This document shows, in pieces, positions 16,141-24,007 of a stretch of DNA of 64,000 nt; position 1 is the stretch's first letter, and every line of letters starts with the position of its first letter. This DNA is from Nonomuraea turcica (GTDB lineage Bacteria; Actinomycetota; Actinomycetes; Streptosporangiales; Streptosporangiaceae). Under the pieces are notes generated by a model, which saw nothing but the letters and a program-made list of their open reading frames with translations, did not search any database and was not told the origin of the DNA. The stretch covers positions 620,001 to 684,000 of the forward strand of contig NZ_JAUZQF010000001.1 in the NCBI RefSeq assembly GCF_030718205.1, in the 5' to 3' direction. Made by a program: the position numbers and the translations under genes.

Positions 16141-17373
16141 ATGATGAGACACAGCAACAGCGGCTTCTCCAAGACGGGGCTGGACAGACTGCGGGACGTG
16201 CTGGCACGCCACGTCGAGTCCGGGAAGATTCCCGGACTTGTCGCCCTGGTCAGCCGGGGAGATAAGACGCACGTCGAAACGATCGGGACGATGCGCCATG
16301 ACGGTGGCGCGCCGATGAGCCGGGACACGATCTTCCGGATGGCCTCCACGTCCAAGCCGGTCTCGGTCGGGGCGGCGATGGTCCTGCTGGATGAGTGCCG
16401 GCTGCGGCTGGATGACCCGGTGGATCCGTGGTTGCCCGAACTGGCCGACCGGCAGGTGCTGAAGCGGATCGACAGCCCGCTGGACGACACCGTGCCGGCG
16501 CGGCGGCCGATCACCGTGCGCGACGTGCTGACCTCCACGTTCGGGCTCGGCATGGACATGACGTCGCTGGGCACTCCGATCATGGGCGCGATCTTCGAGC
16601 AGGGGCTCACGCCCAATCTGCCGGAGCCGATGCCCGAGCCGGATGAGTGGATGCGCCGCCTGGGCGCGCTTCCGCTGATGCACCAGCCTGGCGAGCGCTG
16701 GCAGTACCAGATCAGCAACGATCTCCTCGGCGTGCTGGTGGCCAGGGTCACGGGCCAGTCGTTCGAGACGTTCCTGCGCGAACGCATCTTCGACCCCCTG
16801 GGCATGAAGGACACCGCCTTCCACGTGCCGGCCGACAAGATCGACCGGCTGCCGACCCTCTACGCTCCTGACCCGCAGAGCGGAGAATTCCACGTGTGGG
16901 ACGAGGCCGCCGGGGGACGGTGGAGTCGGCCTCCGGCGTTCCAGGGCGGCGGCGGTGGGCTGGTCTCCACCGTCGATGACTACCACGCCTACTTCCGCAT
17001 GCTGCTCAACGGCGGCATGCACGGCAGCGAGCGGATCTTGTCCCGGCCCGCTGTGGAGTTGATGACCACCAACCGCCTCACGCCGGAGCAGCAAGCCGCC
17101 CGGCACGCCATGGCCGTCAACAACGTCCATGTGTCCTTCGGCCAAGGCCAGCACGGCGGCTGGGGCTTCGGGATGGCGGTGCGCACCTACCGCGGCGACT
17201 ACGCGCCCATCGGCCAGTTCGGCTGGGACGGCGGAAGCGGCACCTCGACCTACGCCGACCCGGACAACCAGCTCACCGGAATCCTGCTCACCCAGGTCGG
17301 GGCGTCCGCCCCGTATTCGATACGGCTGATGCACGACTTCTGGACCACGCTCTACCAGGCCATCGACGACTGA
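16141..17373 (+). CDS. Beta-lactamase-family serine hydrolase/esterase, copy 3
   Basis: 410 residues, no signal peptide, so probably cytoplasmic. Start ATG 16141 (or ATG 16144) follows AAGGAG at 16131-16136; the open frame upstream overlaps repeat copy 3. SxxK is STSK (Ser69, Lys72), the second motif region is WQYQISNDLLG and the third is GWDGGSGT, a W-G-G pattern seen in family VIII carboxylesterases rather than true beta-lactamases. It is more distant from the two other hydrolases than they are from each other. It is followed 78 bp later by small paralogue copy 4. Confidence 0.88.
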   Translation: MMRHSNSGFSKTGLDRLRDVLARHVESGKIPGLVALVSRGDKTHVETIGTMRHDGGAPMSRDTIFRMASTSKPVSVGAAMVLLDECRLRLDDPVDPWLPELADRQVLKRIDSPLDDTVPARRPITVRDVLTSTFGLGMDMTSLGTPIMGAIFEQGLTPNLPEPMPEPDEWMRRLGALPLMHQPGERWQYQISNDLLGVLVARVTGQSFETFLRERIFDPLGMKDTAFHVPADKIDRLPTLYAPDPQSGEFHVWDEAAGGRWSRPPAFQGGGGGLVSTVDDYHAYFRMLLNGGMHGSERILSRPAVELMTTNRLTPEQQAARHAMAVNNVHVSFGQGQHGGWGFGMAVRTYRGDYAPIGQFGWDGGSGTSTYADPDNQLTGILLTQVGASAPYSIRLMHDFWTTLYQAIDD

Positions 17374-17451
17374 CACCGAGCCCACGCCCGGTAGACCCGC
17401 CATCCGTCCGTTCGACTGAACGTCAGAACAGATTCAAAGGAGCACACGACC

Positions 17452-17859
17452 ATGTCCGTCACCCTTAACGACCAGGACAAGCTCACCCTGCGGACCGCCG
17501 CGTACGGCGCCGTCACGCTGATGTCCGCCGCCGATGCCGCCGGCAAGCCCCACAAGGCCGCCACCGAGGGCTCCATCGCCCTGGCCTCCGCCACCGGGCT
17601 GGTCGGGCACGTGCTCGCCAAGGCGCCCAAGGGCAAGGACCTGGGCGGCAAGTCCGTGGCCGCACTCGCCGACCACGTGCTGCCGGCCCTGACCGCGGCC
17701 ATGACCCTGCTCAAGAAGCAGGATCCCGCAGAGGCCGGCAACTTCCGCAACACCGTCATCGTCGCCATCGAAGCAGCCGCCCGCACCCACCAGGGCCAGC
17801 CCAGCCCCACCCTGGCCGACATGGCCCGCAAGATCATCGAAGCCCTCGACGCCGCTTGA
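17452..17859 (+). CDS. Small paralogous protein, copy 4 (unknown function)
   Basis: 135 residues, very close to copy 3 and copy 1 (NDQDKLTLRTAAYGAVTLMS, GSIALASATGLVGHVLAKAP, KSVAALADHVLPALTAAM, ARKIIEALDAA). AAAGGAG is 9 bp upstream of the ATG. Downstream of the STSK hydrolase on the same strand, so likely co-transcribed. Upstream leader AACAGATT.AAGGAGCACAC matches copy 1. Function unknown. Confidence 0.8.
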   Translation: MSVTLNDQDKLTLRTAAYGAVTLMSAADAAGKPHKAATEGSIALASATGLVGHVLAKAPKGKDLGGKSVAALADHVLPALTAAMTLLKKQDPAEAGNFRNTVIVAIEAAARTHQGQPSPTLADMARKIIEALDAA

Positions 17860-17951
17860 CGGGCTGTCGGCCGGCGCCCACCGCCGGGCAACGCACAAGT
17901 CGCTCAGCCGCTCGACACCGCTGACGGCGGGTAACGGCAAGATCGATCATT

Positions 17952-17986
17952 CGTACGGTCGCGGCCAGTGTGGTCGCGACCGTACG
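17952..17986. terminator. Bidirectional terminator hairpin
   Basis: Perfect 12-bp stem CGTACGGTCGCG (17952-17963) with CGCGACCGTACG (17975-17986), 11-nt loop, between convergent genes ending at 17859 and 18016. Confidence 0.65.
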
Positions 17987-18015
17987 CATGACGTCGATGA
18001 GCCAGGCGGAAGTCG

Positions 18016-18705
18016 CTAGGCGGTATCCGGGCCGTAGAGCGCGGCGATGTCCTTGGAGGTGGTCCACCGGCTGTAAGTGGGCGACTGCGGCCAGCCCTCG
18101 GGCGAGTCCTGCCACTCCTCCTGTCGCCCGTACGGCAGCAGGTCGATCAGGGCGAAGGTGTGGCTGAGCTGCTCGGTGCCGCGGCCGTTGGTGTGCCAGG
18201 TGCGATACACGGTGTCGCCATCGCGCAGGAACACGTTGACGGCGAAGCCTTCGCCGGGCGGTGCGCCGACGTCGGCGCCGAACGGGCTGTTCGCGGTGGA
18301 ATACCAGGCCATCGTGTTCCCGACCCGCCGCTTGTAGGCGAGTGCCTCGTCGATCGGGCCCTGGGTGACGATGACGAATCGGGCATCGTAGTTGTCCAGG
18401 AACTCCAGCCGGGTGAACTGCGAGGTGTACCCGGTGCAGCCCGGGCACTGCCACTCCTTGCCCGGGAACCACATGTGGTTGTAGACGATCAGCTGGCTCC
18501 TGCCTTCGAAGACGTCCGCCAGCCGAATGGGTCCGTGCTCGCCCTCGAGGGTGTAGTCCGGCATCCTCACCATGGGCAGGCGGCGGCGCTGGGCGGCGAT
18601 GGCGTCGAGTTCCCGGGTCGCGGCCTTCTCCCGGGCACGCAGTGCTTCGAGCTGACGCTGCCAGGTGTCGGCGTCGACGACGGGCGGTAGTGCGTTTGTG
18701 GTCAT
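18016..18705 (-). CDS. DUF899 (thioredoxin-like) family protein
   Basis: 229 residues. The central MPDYTLEGEHGP..LADVFEGR segment, YNHMWFPGKEWQCPGCTGYTSQF and ARFVIVTQGP match the DUF899 family, which has a thioredoxin/peroxiredoxin-like fold with a CPGC motif. Predicted thiol-dependent cytoplasmic enzyme; reaction not established. GAGGG precedes ATG 18705. Single-gene unit, divergent from the ECF sigma gene at 18932. Confidence 0.85.
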   Translation of the reverse strand: MTTNALPPVVDADTWQRQLEALRAREKAATRELDAIAAQRRRLPMVRMPDYTLEGEHGPIRLADVFEGRSQLIVYNHMWFPGKEWQCPGCTGYTSQFTRLEFLDNYDARFVIVTQGPIDEALAYKRRVGNTMAWYSTANSPFGADVGAPPGEGFAVNVFLRDGDTVYRTWHTNGRGTEQLSHTFALIDLLPYGRQEEWQDSPEGWPQSPTYSRWTTSKDIAALYGPDTA

Positions 18706-18897
18706 GGTCCCTCACTGATCATGTGCGCAGCTTTGCCGTGTTGAGGAGTAGACCTGGCCCGGTCGTCGGATTCATCGGTGGTCGGCCGATCCGATCCACA
18801 AAGCCACGGAACGAGAGCGCACACGCCCGCCCCGGAAACGCGTTCGTCGCACACCGAGCGCCTGATTCCGCGAAAACGGCGAATTTCGTAGAAGCCC

Positions 18898-18925
18898 CAA
18901 CCGTTCACCCCTTCCCGGGCGTCTT
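18898..18925 (+). promoter_or_regulatory. ECF-type promoter (putative autoregulation)
   Basis: CAACC (18898-18902) and CGTCTT (18920-18925) are separated by 17 bp and end 6 bp before the sigma-factor ATG. The CAACC/CGTC pair is the usual recognition pattern of actinobacterial SigE-family ECF factors, which often read their own promoter. The transcript would be nearly leaderless. Confidence 0.5.
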
Positions 18926-18931
18926 GTTTAC

Positions 18932-19417
18932 ATGACGGAATCCGAGGCGTTCGAGGCCTTCGTCGCCGCCTGGCACCCGCGGCTGCTGCGTGCCGCCATC
19001 CTCATCAGCGGTGACATGCATCTGGCCGAGGACGTGCTTCAGGATGCCCTGATCAAACTGGCGCGCCGCTGGTCGAAGGTGCATACCGACCCGGTCAGTT
19101 ACCTGCGTACCACCCTGTACAGGGACGTGGCGACCAGGTGGCGGAGGCGACGGGAATTCCCCTACGGGGAGCCGCCCGATCAGGCGGATCGCGATACCTC
19201 GGGAGCCTCAGACCTGAAGGTGGTGTTCGCCCGCGCGCTGGCCAGGCTGCCGGTGAAGCAGCGGGCGGTGCTGGTGCTGCGCTTCTACGAGGATCTGCCC
19301 GTCGGGGAGGTCGCCGCGATCCTCGGGGTCTCGCCCGGGACGGTGAAGAGCCAGACGCACGCGGCGCTGAAGCGGTTACGCGAGGTCGCTCCCGAGCTGG
19401 AGAAGGTGTTGATATGA
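18932..19417 (+). CDS. ECF (SigE-family) RNA polymerase sigma factor
   Basis: 161 residues with sigma region 2 (FEAFVAAWHPRLLRAAILISGD, AEDVLQDALIKLARRW, DPVSYLRTTLYR) and region 4 (LPVKQRAVLVLRFYEDLPVGEVAAIL, GTVKSQTHAALKRLR). Length and sequence fit the short actinobacterial SigE-family group. Its stop overlaps the next gene start (ATGA), so the two are co-translated; the downstream membrane protein is the likely partner or anti-sigma. Confidence 0.93.
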   Translation: MTESEAFEAFVAAWHPRLLRAAILISGDMHLAEDVLQDALIKLARRWSKVHTDPVSYLRTTLYRDVATRWRRRREFPYGEPPDQADRDTSGASDLKVVFARALARLPVKQRAVLVLRFYEDLPVGEVAAILGVSPGTVKSQTHAALKRLREVAPELEKVLI

Positions 19418-20589
19418 CGGATCAGAGGCTGCGGGAGCTCTTCAATGATCTCGCCGAGACTCTGCCTGAGGGGGCGTCCCGCGCGGGCGAGCTGTGGCGG
19501 CAGGGCACGCGGAGCCGTACCCGTCGCCGGTGGACGGTGGCCGCGGCGGCCGCGACGGTCACCGCGCTCGTCGTGGTGGGGATCGCCGTGTTCCCGGAGC
19601 CGGTCGAGCGCGGCATCACTGTGTATCCCGGCGTCGCACTCACGCCCACGCCCACGATCCCGCCGACTCCCGCCATGGACATAGCGCCGCTGCCCAGCGG
19701 TGAGGCGGCGCTGCCCACGGCGGCGACCGCGCTGCCGGAAAGGTGGGCCGACATCCCCGTGGTGACCGCGGTTTCCGGACCCGTCCTGGCGCTGGCCGAG
19801 TTCGGCGACGGGCAGATCTACGTGATGAAATCAGGCGGCCGCATCCCTCTCAAGGTGAAGCTGGATGATTCCGTGGATGCGGACGGCAACGGCGGGACGC
19901 CGCTGAAGCCCAACTCGCTCGCCCCCGACGGGACGATGGCCGCCTTCCCGCAGAAGGACGAGGTGGTGGTCGTCGACCTCGTGATCGGCGAGACCAGGCG
20001 CTACCCGGTGCCGGGGTTCAACGAGGTGGTGCTCTGGCGCGGCGAGCAACTCCTCGTCGAGCAGGGGGAGGCGAACTACCTGCTCGACTTGGCCACGGGG
20101 AAGGTGCGGCGGCAGCCGTACAAGGGCTTTACCGGTGTCGCAGGCTACCGTGACCTCAGGATCGTCTCGCCCGGCAAAGGCGGCCGGACGGTCATCCAGG
20201 AGGGCAGGTCGGAGGTGGAGCTGGACCTCCAGGCCATCACCCACGGGGGCAGCAGGCCCGCGGGCATCCTGGGCGATCAGGCATGGCAATGGGACGGCTT
20301 GGTCGCCCTGTCCGCGTTCGCCCAAGACGACCAGGCGGGGGGAGCCGACATGGTCGTCGTGGCCGACGCCGCCACGGGACGGGTGGTCAGGACGCTGCTC
20401 CTGCCCTGGGGTCAGTCTGCTGACACGAGGTGCGGGAAGGGCGGCTGCCCCGTGCGCGGCTGGATCAGCCAGGGCGTGATCATCGAGAGCGAGGACAGGC
20501 TGCTCGGCTGGAACATCAACACCGGCGCGCTGTCACGCGTCGCCGAACTGCCCGAGGACGTGACCGCCTACTCCCTGCGCAGTGGGTGA
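19414..20589 (+). CDS. Membrane-anchored putative anti-sigma/sensor protein
   Basis: 391 residues. Short cytoplasmic N-terminus (about 1-40, with ELFNDLAETLPEG), one transmembrane helix at about 43-62 (AAAAATVTALVVVGIAVF), a Pro/Thr linker, then a ~290-residue extracytoplasmic domain with repeated beta-strand pairs (GDGQIYVMKSGG, KDEVVVVDLVIGETRRY, LLDLATGKVRR) suggestive of a beta-propeller. Overlap with the sigma gene makes an anti-sigma role likely, although no zinc HxxxCxxC motif is visible in the N-terminus. Confidence 0.75.
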   Translation: MTDQRLRELFNDLAETLPEGASRAGELWRQGTRSRTRRRWTVAAAAATVTALVVVGIAVFPEPVERGITVYPGVALTPTPTIPPTPAMDIAPLPSGEAALPTAATALPERWADIPVVTAVSGPVLALAEFGDGQIYVMKSGGRIPLKVKLDDSVDADGNGGTPLKPNSLAPDGTMAAFPQKDEVVVVDLVIGETRRYPVPGFNEVVLWRGEQLLVEQGEANYLLDLATGKVRRQPYKGFTGVAGYRDLRIVSPGKGGRTVIQEGRSEVELDLQAITHGGSRPAGILGDQAWQWDGLVALSAFAQDDQAGGADMVVVADAATGRVVRTLLLPWGQSADTRCGKGGCPVRGWISQGVIIESEDRLLGWNINTGALSRVAELPEDVTAYSLRSG

Positions 20590-20621
20590 GCGGCCAGGCG
20601 CGGCGTACAGCCCGGCCATGT

Positions 20622-21022
20622 TCAGGCCACAGTGCGGTCGACCAGGACGCGGGCGAGGACGATGGTGACGGCGCCGGCCAGGACGACCGACAGCAGTCCG
20701 ACGCGCAGGCTGCTGAGGTCGGCGACGAATCCGACGAGCAGCGGGGACAGCAGGAATCCGCCGCGCAGCAGCCAGCTGACGATGGTCAGGCCGGTGCCGG
20801 AGGGCAGGCCGGGCAGTTCGTCGCCGGTGTGCATGGCGGCCGGGACGAGGGTGGCGAAGCCGAGCCCGGCGAGGGCGAAGCCGGCCAGCGCCGCGGGACG
20901 ACGTTGAAGAACACGGCGCCGTTGGTGAGGAACAGCGCCGCGACGGCGGCACGGGCCAGGCGCGCCTCACGGATGGGCGCGGCTGGAGGGGCGCCGGCAG
21001 CGGACATCGGCTTTCCGATCAC
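20622..21022 (-). pseudogene. Decayed MFS transporter gene
   Basis: The N-terminus (AVAALFLTNGAVFFNVVPR, first membrane helix) is joined after a large deletion and a frame change to the last part of an MFS protein (ALAGLGFATLVPA, then SGTGLTIVSWLLRGGFLLSPLLVGFVADL and the final helix LLSVVLAGAVTIVLARVLVD). Only ~130 codons remain of ~390. It lies downstream of a TetR gene that presumably once controlled it. Confidence 0.75.
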
Positions 21023-21040
21023 GTATGTGCAGGGGAGGAA

Positions 21041-21616
21041 TCAGCGCAGGAACCGGTGGATGGCGTGGCGGATCTGCTCGGGCGTCATCGGGTCGGTCGA
21101 CAGGGCGCTGTGCAGCACGAGCCCTTCGATGAGCGCGTCCAGCTCCCGGGCGGTGGTGGCGTCGAAGTGGCGTTCCAGCGCCTGCCGGCTGCGCGCCATC
21201 CAGGCTTGGGTGACGGCCCGCAAGGCCGGATTACGTGCCGCGGCCACGTACAGCTCCACGGAAAGGACGAGGTCGTCCTGTGAGCCGAGCTGGTCGTCGG
21301 CCACCAGCGTGATGACGGCCTCGATCGCCGCGTCCTTGTCTGGCGCGGCGCTCAGCCGCTCGTCGAAGACGCGGGCCACGGAGTCGGCGTGCCGGGTGAA
21401 CGCTTCGGCGAGCACCTCCTCCAGCGAGGTGAAGTGGTAGGTCATCGAGCCCAGCGGTACGTCCGCGACCCGGGCGATCTCCCGGTGCGTCGTCCCGGCC
21501 ACGCCGCGCTCGGCGATGACGGTGAGCGCGGCGTCGATCAGCCGGTCCCGTCGCCCGGGGTCGTGCCGACGAGGCCGCCGCGGGACGGGTGAGCGCGGGC
21601 TGGCGGGGCTGTTCAT
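21041..21616 (-). CDS. TetR-family regulator
   Basis: 191 residues, TetR with helix-turn-helix at about 20-70 (RRDRLIDAALTVIAERGVAGTTHREIARVADVPLGSMTYHF) and a C-terminal domain like those of YhgD/BetI-type regulators (SQDDLVLSVELYVAAARNPALR). The ATG overlaps the stop of the acetyltransferase gene by 4 bp, so both are one operon led by the acetyltransferase. The downstream transporter gene is decayed. Confidence 0.9.
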   Translation of the reverse strand: MNSPASPRSPVPRRPRRHDPGRRDRLIDAALTVIAERGVAGTTHREIARVADVPLGSMTYHFTSLEEVLAEAFTRHADSVARVFDERLSAAPDKDAAIEAVITLVADDQLGSQDDLVLSVELYVAAARNPALRAVTQAWMARSRQALERHFDATTARELDALIEGLVLHSALSTDPMTPEQIRHAIHRFLR

Positions 21617-22200
21617 GGCATGCCGGGCTCGATGGTGCGGATCACGCGGGCGGGATTGCCCACGGCGACGACGTTCGCCGGAAGGTCTCTGGTGACCACC
21701 GCGCCGGCGCCGACGACGGTGTTCTCCCCGATCGTGACCCCGGCCAGGATGATCGCCCCGCTGCCCAGCCACACGTTGTCGCCGATGGTGATCGGTTTCG
21801 CGGCCTCCCACTTCGCTCTGCGGGGCTCCGGATCCACCGGGTGGGTCGGCGTCATCAGCTGAACGTAGGACCCGATCTGCACGTCGTCGCCGATGATGAT
21901 CGGCGCGACGTCCAAAGCCACGAGACCGAAGTTGGCGAACGACCGGGCGCCGATGCGGATGTTGCTGCCGTAGTCCACCCGCAGCGGCGGCCGGATCTCC
22001 GTGCCCTCACCGATGGCGCCGAGCAGCTCGGTGAGCAGCCGGCGCCGCTCTCGGGGGTCACGGGCCGGTGTCGCGTTGAACGCCTCCATCAGGTCCGCCG
22101 CGCGCAGCATGTGCTCGGCCAGCTCCGGGTCATCGGCGATGTACAGGTCACCGGCGAGCATCCGCTCGCGCATCGAGCGGCCATCAAAGTCGGGCATCAT
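21613..22200 (-). CDS. Maltose/galactoside O-acetyltransferase (LbH family)
   Basis: 195 residues. N-terminal MAC domain (SMRERMLAGDLYIADDPELAEHMLRAADLMEAFNAT) followed by left-handed beta-helix hexapeptide repeats (IRIGARSFANFG, IIIGDDVQIGSYV, ITIGDNVWLGSGAIILAGVTIGENTVVGAGAVV). Acetyl-CoA-dependent sugar O-acetyltransferase; sugar uncertain. Start taken at the double ATG 22200/22197; the longer frame to 22257 would cross the operator. Confidence 0.88.
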   Translation of the reverse strand: MMPDFDGRSMRERMLAGDLYIADDPELAEHMLRAADLMEAFNATPARDPRERRRLLTELLGAIGEGTEIRPPLRVDYGSNIRIGARSFANFGLVALDVAPIIIGDDVQIGSYVQLMTPTHPVDPEPRRAKWEAAKPITIGDNVWLGSGAIILAGVTIGENTVVGAGAVVTRDLPANVVAVGNPARVIRTIEPGMP

Positions 22201-22231
22201 ACGTACAAGCGTACACATCGAATGTACGTAT
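22199..22231. promoter_or_regulatory. Palindromic operator of the acetyltransferase-TetR operon
   Basis: ATACGTACA (22199-22207) and TGTACGTAT (22223-22231) form perfect 9-bp arms; a nested pair CGTACA-N7-TGTACG occupies 22210-22228. The sites abut the acetyltransferase start codon. Likely binding sites for the TetR encoded in the same operon. Confidence 0.55.
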
Positions 22232-22291
22232 GTACATATCGCGCCATGTCCGGACACGACGCGACATCGCGCCGGACTTGACGGCCGGCCA

Positions 22292-22684
22292 TCACACCTT
22301 GACGTCGCGGCATTGGCCCAAAAGAATTAGCGCGTCCTGGCGGTCGGCCGGCTTCTTCTTCCTGTCGTACTCGTGCACGTCCTTGCGCCATCGGAAGGTG
22401 TTGGTGACGGTCGCCCGCTGGGTTTCGCCGGCCTCGATGGTGACGCTGTGGTCAGAGATCACGGGCTTCGCCGCGGCGACCTTCCTGGTGGCGCCGGTGT
22501 TGGGCTCGTTGATCGTGCACACGCTGCCGGCCGGGATTTCGTTGATCGTCCGCCGGTAGGTGTCGGCGGACGTGCCCGCACGCAGGCTCCGGACGTAGCG
22601 CCGGTTCAGTGAGGTCTCCGTGCCGTGGCAGACCACCTCGATCACGATCTTGCCTCGCTGCCCGGTGATCGTGGGTTTTGACAC
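22292..22684 (-). pseudogene. Fragment of a DUF5979-type surface protein
   Basis: 130-codon frame with a single Ig-like repeat unit: GQRGKIVIEVVCHG, SADTYRRTINEIPAGSVCTI, NEPNTGAT, then TVEAGETQ-like SVTIEAGETQRATVTNTF. DUF5979 units occur as tandem repeats in large secreted actinobacterial proteins. Here there is no signal peptide, sortase motif or neighbour repeat, so it looks like a leftover piece. Confidence 0.55.
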
Positions 22685-22711
22685 TTCGTATGGGTAACCG
22701 CTATCTATTAG

Positions 22712-22722
22712 CTAACCGTTAG
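22712..22722. promoter_or_regulatory. Putative PadR operator
   Basis: Palindrome CTAACCGTTAG ten bases before the PadR GTG start; a related TAACCGCTA lies at 22696-22704. Position suggests autoregulation. Confidence 0.4.
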
Positions 22723-22731
22723 GGGGATGGA

Positions 22732-23265
22732 GTGCAGGACGCAGTGCTGGCGATGCTCGCCAAAGAGCCGTCGCACGGCTACCACCTGCGCGCTCGGCTG
22801 CAGCAGAGTCTTGGCCCACTGGGCGAGTCGATGAACCCCGGTCAGATCTATGTGACCTTGACTCGGCTGGAAAGAGCCGGGCTCGTGGTCTGCGAAAGGG
22901 CCGAGGGCCTTCCCGAGCGGCCAGAGCGCAAGATCTATGCCCTGACACCGGCAGGGCAACAGCGGGTGGCCGCCTGGCTGGCCGAGGTGAGCTGGCCGAA
23001 ACCGGATCTGGTGGAGTTTCATCTCAAGCTCGTCGCGGCCGCCGCGGCCCGGCTCGCCGACCCGGTCGAGCTGGTGGCGGCCCAGCGCCGTGAGCTGCTG
23101 CGCCGCTTGCGTGAGGCGCAGCAGGCGGCGCTGGCCGAGCCTGCGGGGTCGGGCGCCGGCCTGCTGCTGGAAGGGGTCGTGCTCCGGTTGCAGGCGGACC
23201 TGCGCTGGCTGGATGCCTGTGAGCGGGCCTGGTCCAAGGTCGATGACGAAGCTGAGGGCGGATGA
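22732..23265 (+). CDS. PadR-family transcriptional regulator
   Basis: 177 residues from GTG 22732. N-terminal PadR winged helix (DAVLAMLAKEPSHGYHLRARL, MNPGQIYVTLTRLERAGLVVCE, wing ERKIYALTPAGQQRVAAWL) and C-terminal helical domain (PadR C-terminal type, LLLEGVVLRLQADLRWLDACE). It overlaps the ABC ATPase gene by 4 bp and leads a regulator-ATPase-permease operon that resembles self-resistance export units. Confidence 0.9.
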   Translation: MQDAVLAMLAKEPSHGYHLRARLQQSLGPLGESMNPGQIYVTLTRLERAGLVVCERAEGLPERPERKIYALTPAGQQRVAAWLAEVSWPKPDLVEFHLKLVAAAAARLADPVELVAAQRRELLRRLREAQQAALAEPAGSGAGLLLEGVVLRLQADLRWLDACERAWSKVDDEAEGG

Positions 23266-24002
23266 ACGTGTCAAGTGCCGCGGTCCGGGCCTGCGGCCTG
23301 GTGAAGACGCATGGTCAGGGGCAGAGCCGGGTTCGCGCGGTGGACGAGGTCGACCTGGAGGTGCCTCAGGGACAGACGCTGGCGGTGATGGGGCCCAGCG
23401 GCTGCGGGAAATCTACTCTGCTGCACCTGCTGGGTGGCCTGGAGCGGCCCACCGGTGGGGAGGTGTGGGTCGCCGGGCGGCGCATCGATGCCTTGAGCGA
23501 GCGGGCCTTGGCGCGGCTGCGGCGCCGGTCGGTGGGGTTCATCTTCCAGGCCTTCCATCTGGTGGAGGAGCTGTCGGCGGCCGAGAACGTGGAGCTGCCC
23601 GCGCTGCTGGCCGGGCGCTCGCGCCGCCAGGCCAGACGGCGCGCGAGCCTGCTGCTGGAACGGGTCGGGCTCGCCGACCGTGCCCGGCATCTGCCGTCGC
23701 AGCTGTCCGGTGGGCAGCGTCAGCGCGTCGCCATCGCTCGCGCGCTGGTCAACGACCCGCTGGTCGTCCTGGCCGACGAGCCGACCGGCAACCTCGACAC
23801 CGCGGCGACCCTCGATGTGCTGAGGATCTTCGAGGACCTGCGTTCCGCGGGGCAGACCCTCGTGATCGTCACGCATGACGAGCGGGTCGCGGCCACCGCG
23901 GACCGGCTGGTCTCGATGCGCGACGGGATGTTCGTCGACGACACCCGGCTGGCCGGCTTCCCCACGCGTGGGCTCGGCGGGCTGATCGGGCTGGAGGGCT
24001 GA
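23262..24002 (+). CDS. ABC transporter ATP-binding protein (MacB/LolD type)
   Basis: 246 residues. Walker A GPSGCGKST, Q-loop FIFQAFHLVEELSAAENVELP, signature LSGGQRQRVAIARAL, Walker B PLVVLADEPTGNLD and H-loop IVTHDERVAATADR. The ADEPTGNLD wording marks the MacB/LolD branch. Works with the FtsX-like permease at 24008, five bases downstream. Confidence 0.94.
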   Translation: MNVSSAAVRACGLVKTHGQGQSRVRAVDEVDLEVPQGQTLAVMGPSGCGKSTLLHLLGGLERPTGGEVWVAGRRIDALSERALARLRRRSVGFIFQAFHLVEELSAAENVELPALLAGRSRRQARRRASLLLERVGLADRARHLPSQLSGGQRQRVAIARALVNDPLVVLADEPTGNLDTAATLDVLRIFEDLRSAGQTLVIVTHDERVAATADRLVSMRDGMFVDDTRLAGFPTRGLGGLIGLEG

Positions 24003-24007
24003 ACGTC

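Noticed and set aside
16024..17403. 459-codon minus-strand frame over the third hydrolase
   Set aside because: Antisense shadow; the plus strand has the STSK catalytic motif and a ribosome site.
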